The notes under the pieces: generated by a model
The model's database searches: none
What the model saw: the letters and a program-made list of their open reading frames with translations, nothing else
What the model was told of the DNA's origin: nothing
Assembly (NCBI GenBank): GCA_003671025.1
Contig: QWPW01000016.1
Span: 1-64,000 of the forward strand
Direction: 5' to 3'
From: Planctomycetota bacterium
Lineage (GTDB): Bacteria > Planctomycetota > Phycisphaerae > Phycisphaerales > SM1A02
Length of the DNA stretch: 64,000 bases
Made by a program: the position numbers and the translations under genes
In this document: in pieces, positions 61,899-64,000 of the stretch
Numbering within the stretch: the stretch's first letter is position 1
Layout: every line of letters begins with the position of its first letter

Positions 61899-63800
61899 CT
61901 AACTCCAACGTGCCAGCAACATGGCGAGGTCCGACGCGCCAGTCATGCCGTCTTCATCGAAGTCAACACCGTTGCTGCCCCATGCCGAAAGCAGGATGGT
62001 CAAATCACTCGCGCCCACGATTCCGTTGTGATCGAGATCACATTGCCGAGCGTCAAACTCCCTGAGATCAGCGTGACCAACGACGCTGTCGCCATCGAAG
62101 TCGAAGATCGCATGAATGGGCGCGAATGTCTGCGCCATGCTTTCGATCAACTTCACGCGTTCACTGCTTGAGAGCACGCCGTTCCTGTTCTCATCACCGA
62201 GAGATTCCGGCGGCCACAGCGGCCAAACTTGACCGGCGGGAAGATTGGTGAGTTGACGAGTGGCGCCCGCGAGTGCGCCCGCCTTGGGAAACGTCACCGT
62301 CAATGAATCAAGCGACATCTGCGTGCCCAGACCGATGTGTTGTCGGTACGAACTCTGGCTCTTGTAGTCGCTGCCTGCCGCAACTTCGCGCCAAAACTTG
62401 CGTCCCTGCGACACCGCAATCAAGCGCGTGCCCAGCGCATGCGTGTTCGCGCCGCGTCCTTTCACGTCAAACATGATTGATTGATTCGCGCTCTGCGCGG
62501 CGGTGCCGTTGATGTAGAGACGCAGCAACGCCGCGCGATCTTGCACCAAGAGATCGATATCGCCATCGCGATCCACATCACCTTGCGCGACGCAATAGGT
62601 GTCGTTGGGATCAGCGAGTCCAAGACCGAGTGCCACATTGGTGAGGGGCCACGCGCCATCGTTGCGAAAGTAAAAGTTGAGCGAGGGAATCATCGCGCCG
62701 ACGAAGAGGTCGAGGTCGCCGTCGTTGTCGCCGTCCAAAAACGTCGAGCCCCAACAGGTTGAGAAACACTCCACGCCTGCGTTGGCCGCATCATCAAAAA
62801 AGTTGAGTCCCGAGTCATTCGCGCGCAAGAGAAAGTTTCCCAACTGAACGTTGGGAACGTAAATCTCTGGCGCGCCATCACCATTGAGATCGCCGTACGA
62901 CGTGCCCATCGCGTCAGCCGACACGTTGGCGCGACAATCGACGTCTTCGAAAAAAGTTCCATTGCCGTTGTTGCGATAGAGCCGGTTGAAGTGCGGGTTC
63001 GCTGAGCCCTTGTCATTGGCGACGTACATGTCCGCGTCGCCGTCGAGATCGATATCGCACCACGTCACCATGAACGCGGGAAACATCACGTTGTCCACTC
63101 CCAGCGTTCCCGCGACTTCGGTAAACGACGTGCCATTGTTGTTGCGCCACAGTTTGTTGCGCGTGAGATTCGCGTTGGTGCCCGAGCGATTGGCCACCGC
63201 GAGATCAATCCAACCGTCGCCGTTGTAATCGCCCCAGGCACAGCCAGCGCCCGCGCCAACACCGGTGATTCCCGATGCCGCAGCAACATCGACAAACGCC
63301 CACGCATTCGACGACGTGCTGTCATTGCGCAGCAACACTGTTGCCTTGAGCCAACGCGTGACTGCAAGATCGAGATCACCATCGGCATCGAAATCACCGG
63401 CGGCGATTCCTGATGCTTTCAAGATCACGCCGAGTCCCGTCTCCGCGCTCACATCGCTGAACTGACCCGCGCCGCCGTTGCGAAAAAATCCCAAGCGATC
63501 CTTGGCATTGCCCGTGCACACGATGTCGTCATCGCCATCGCCATCGAGATCGACCACCGCGACGCCGCAACCGAATTGCCCCAGTCCGCCGAACTCACCT
63601 TGCGAGACGAAGTAACTCACGCCGCGCGCGACGGCCTCGTTGGCAAACGTTTGCGCGCACGCTTGCTGGTTGATCATGGCGAGGGTTGTGGCGAGAGTTA
63701 TGGCGAGGGTTGTCGAAACTGCAAAGGCAGCGATAGATCGAGCGCGCTGCCATGCGAACGCCCAAATCGTGCTACGAAGATGCGCCTTAAAGAAGGACAT
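61899..63800 (-). CDS. FG-GAP/VCBS propeller protein with ASPIC/UnbV domain and dockerin-like tail
   Basis: Secreted protein of 633 residues with a signal peptide containing a repeated T-L-A motif encoded by a 12 bp repeat. FG-GAP-type repeats (about 75-430) carry calcium-loop patterns such as D-L-D-G-D-G-D-D-D-I and D-F-D-A-D-G-D-L-D-L, forming a predicted beta-propeller. An ASPIC/UnbV domain follows (about 445-520; G-A-N-T-H-A-L-G-T-R-L, S-S-Y-R-Q-H-I-G-L-G). The tail has an EF-hand-like segment (D-E-N-R-N-G-V-L-S-S-S-E), then dockerin-like units (D-L-D-H-N-G-I-V-G-A-S-D-L and D-F-D-E-D-G-M-T-G-A-S-D-L). An extracellular binding or adhesion role is likely; no catalytic motif is seen. Confidence 0.9.
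   Translation of the reverse strand: MSFFKAHLRSTIWAFAWQRARSIAAFAVSTTLAITLATTLAMINQQACAQTFANEAVARGVSYFVSQGEFGGLGQFGCGVAVVDLDGDGDDDIVCTGNAKDRLGFFRNGGAGQFSDVSAETGLGVILKASGIAAGDFDADGDLDLAVTRWLKATVLLRNDSTSSNAWAFVDVAAASGITGVGAGAGCAWGDYNGDGWIDLAVANRSGTNANLTRNKLWRNNNGTSFTEVAGTLGVDNVMFPAFMVTWCDIDLDGDADMYVANDKGSANPHFNRLYRNNGNGTFFEDVDCRANVSADAMGTSYGDLNGDGAPEIYVPNVQLGNFLLRANDSGLNFFDDAANAGVECFSTCWGSTFLDGDNDGDLDLFVGAMIPSLNFYFRNDGAWPLTNVALGLGLADPNDTYCVAQGDVDRDGDIDLLVQDRAALLRLYINGTAAQSANQSIMFDVKGRGANTHALGTRLIAVSQGRKFWREVAAGSDYKSQSSYRQHIGLGTQMSLDSLTVTFPKAGALAGATRQLTNLPAGQVWPLWPPESLGDENRNGVLSSSERVKLIESMAQTFAPIHAIFDFDGDSVVGHADLREFDARQCDLDHNGIVGASDLTILLSAWGSNGVDFDEDGMTGASDLAMLLARWS
63676..63711 (-). repeat. 3 x 12 bp in-frame repeat in a signal peptide
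   Basis: Units atggcgagggtt, gtggcgagagtt and atggcgagggtt at 63676-63711. On the coding strand they encode (T/I)-T-L-A repeats in the hydrophobic core of the FG-GAP protein's signal peptide. The period keeps the frame. Confidence 0.88.
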
Positions 63801-63979
63801 GCACGCCTCGCCGAGAATTGCCGCTGAACCCGCATCACAAAGGCGTGATGCCGCTGCAGAAACCTAGCGCGACTTTTCGCCTTTGCAAGAGATTATTTGA
63901 GTTCTCGCCCTCAATCGTCGCGAGTTCGATCGTCGCCGATATTGTGCGCGATCTTATTTCCGTCTCTCAAGGAATCTCC

Positions 63980-64000
63980 ATGCCCTCGCACATCGACTCA
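63980..64000 (+). CDS. Start of a gene running off the right edge (partial)
   Basis: An ATG at 63980 preceded by a fitting ribosome binding site (aagga, about 7 bases upstream) starts M-P-S-H-I-D-S before the window ends. The 180 bases between it and the divergent FG-GAP gene (63800) would hold both promoters. Nothing can be said about the product. Confidence 0.45.

Overview
The window looks like a chromosomal segment of a planctomycete, most likely of the class Phycisphaerae. The grounds are lineage-typical gene families: two DUF1501 proteins paired with DUF1549/DUF1553 proteins (one with an N-terminal planctomycete cytochrome c), two formylglycine-type sulfatases, a Tat-exported Gfo/Idh/MocA oxidoreductase, a SerB-SerA fusion, and four unrelated secreted proteins ending in the same dockerin-like tail (GADLA-LLNAWG type). 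GC is high throughout, so many long antisense frames are open but not real. I see no rRNA, tRNA, CRISPR array, transposase or phage gene. Taxonomy is inferred from gene content only.

Layout. 1-3853 (minus): a possible gene running off the left edge, a DUF1080 lipoprotein, a DUF1648 membrane protein, an MltA-type lytic transglycosylase lipoprotein and a basic AT-hook-like/winged-helix protein. 4011-6553 (plus): a Gfo/Idh/MocA oxidoreductase, a frameshifted and internally deleted MscL-like remnant carrying a 4x12 bp repeat, and a SYLF-domain lipoprotein. 6599-17487: an alpha-glucan locus. A minus-strand operon (GH13 amylase lipoprotein, MalQ, GlgP) diverges from a plus-strand ABC importer (solute-binding protein fused to permease, second permease, MalK-type ATPase). 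17474-19628 (minus): a Wzx-type flippase and a PAP2 phosphatase. 19774-24438 (minus): a secreted reprolysin-like metalloprotease with dockerin tail and a sulfatase. 24500-31131 (plus): a DUF1549/DUF1553 protein, a DUF1501 protein and a beta-propeller/c-type cytochrome/dockerin protein.

31262-40915: a ThrE-type exporter (minus), a subtilisin-like protease with dockerin tail (plus), a SIMPL protein, a second sulfatase and a DPP-IV-like S9 peptidase (minus), and a sulfotransferase-like protein (plus). 40991-51840 (all minus): a PSD1 giant protein (cytochrome c + DUF1549 + DUF1553), DUF1501, SerB-SerA fusion, an O-GlcNAc-transferase-like GT41, a pseudopilin and a lipoprotein coupled to it. 51841-52531 holds no convincing protein gene but has a strong terminator-like hairpin. 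52532-59403 (minus): AddA-like helicase-nuclease and its AddB-like partner, start and stop overlapping. 59495-63800: an exported PTP-like phosphatase with a C-terminal haem c motif, a patatin-like lipoprotein (plus) and an FG-GAP/ASPIC-UnbV/dockerin protein (minus). A new gene appears to begin at 63980.

How the genes fit together: the clearest pathway is alpha-glucan use. The surface amylase cuts glucan, the ABC system imports oligosaccharides, and MalQ plus GlgP convert them to glucose-1-phosphate. The sulfatases, DUF1080 protein, PSD/DUF1501 pairs and oxidoreductase suggest breakdown of complex, often sulfated, polysaccharides. Short tandem repeats, mostly with 12 bp units and in-frame, recur at eight places and are a notable sequence signature.
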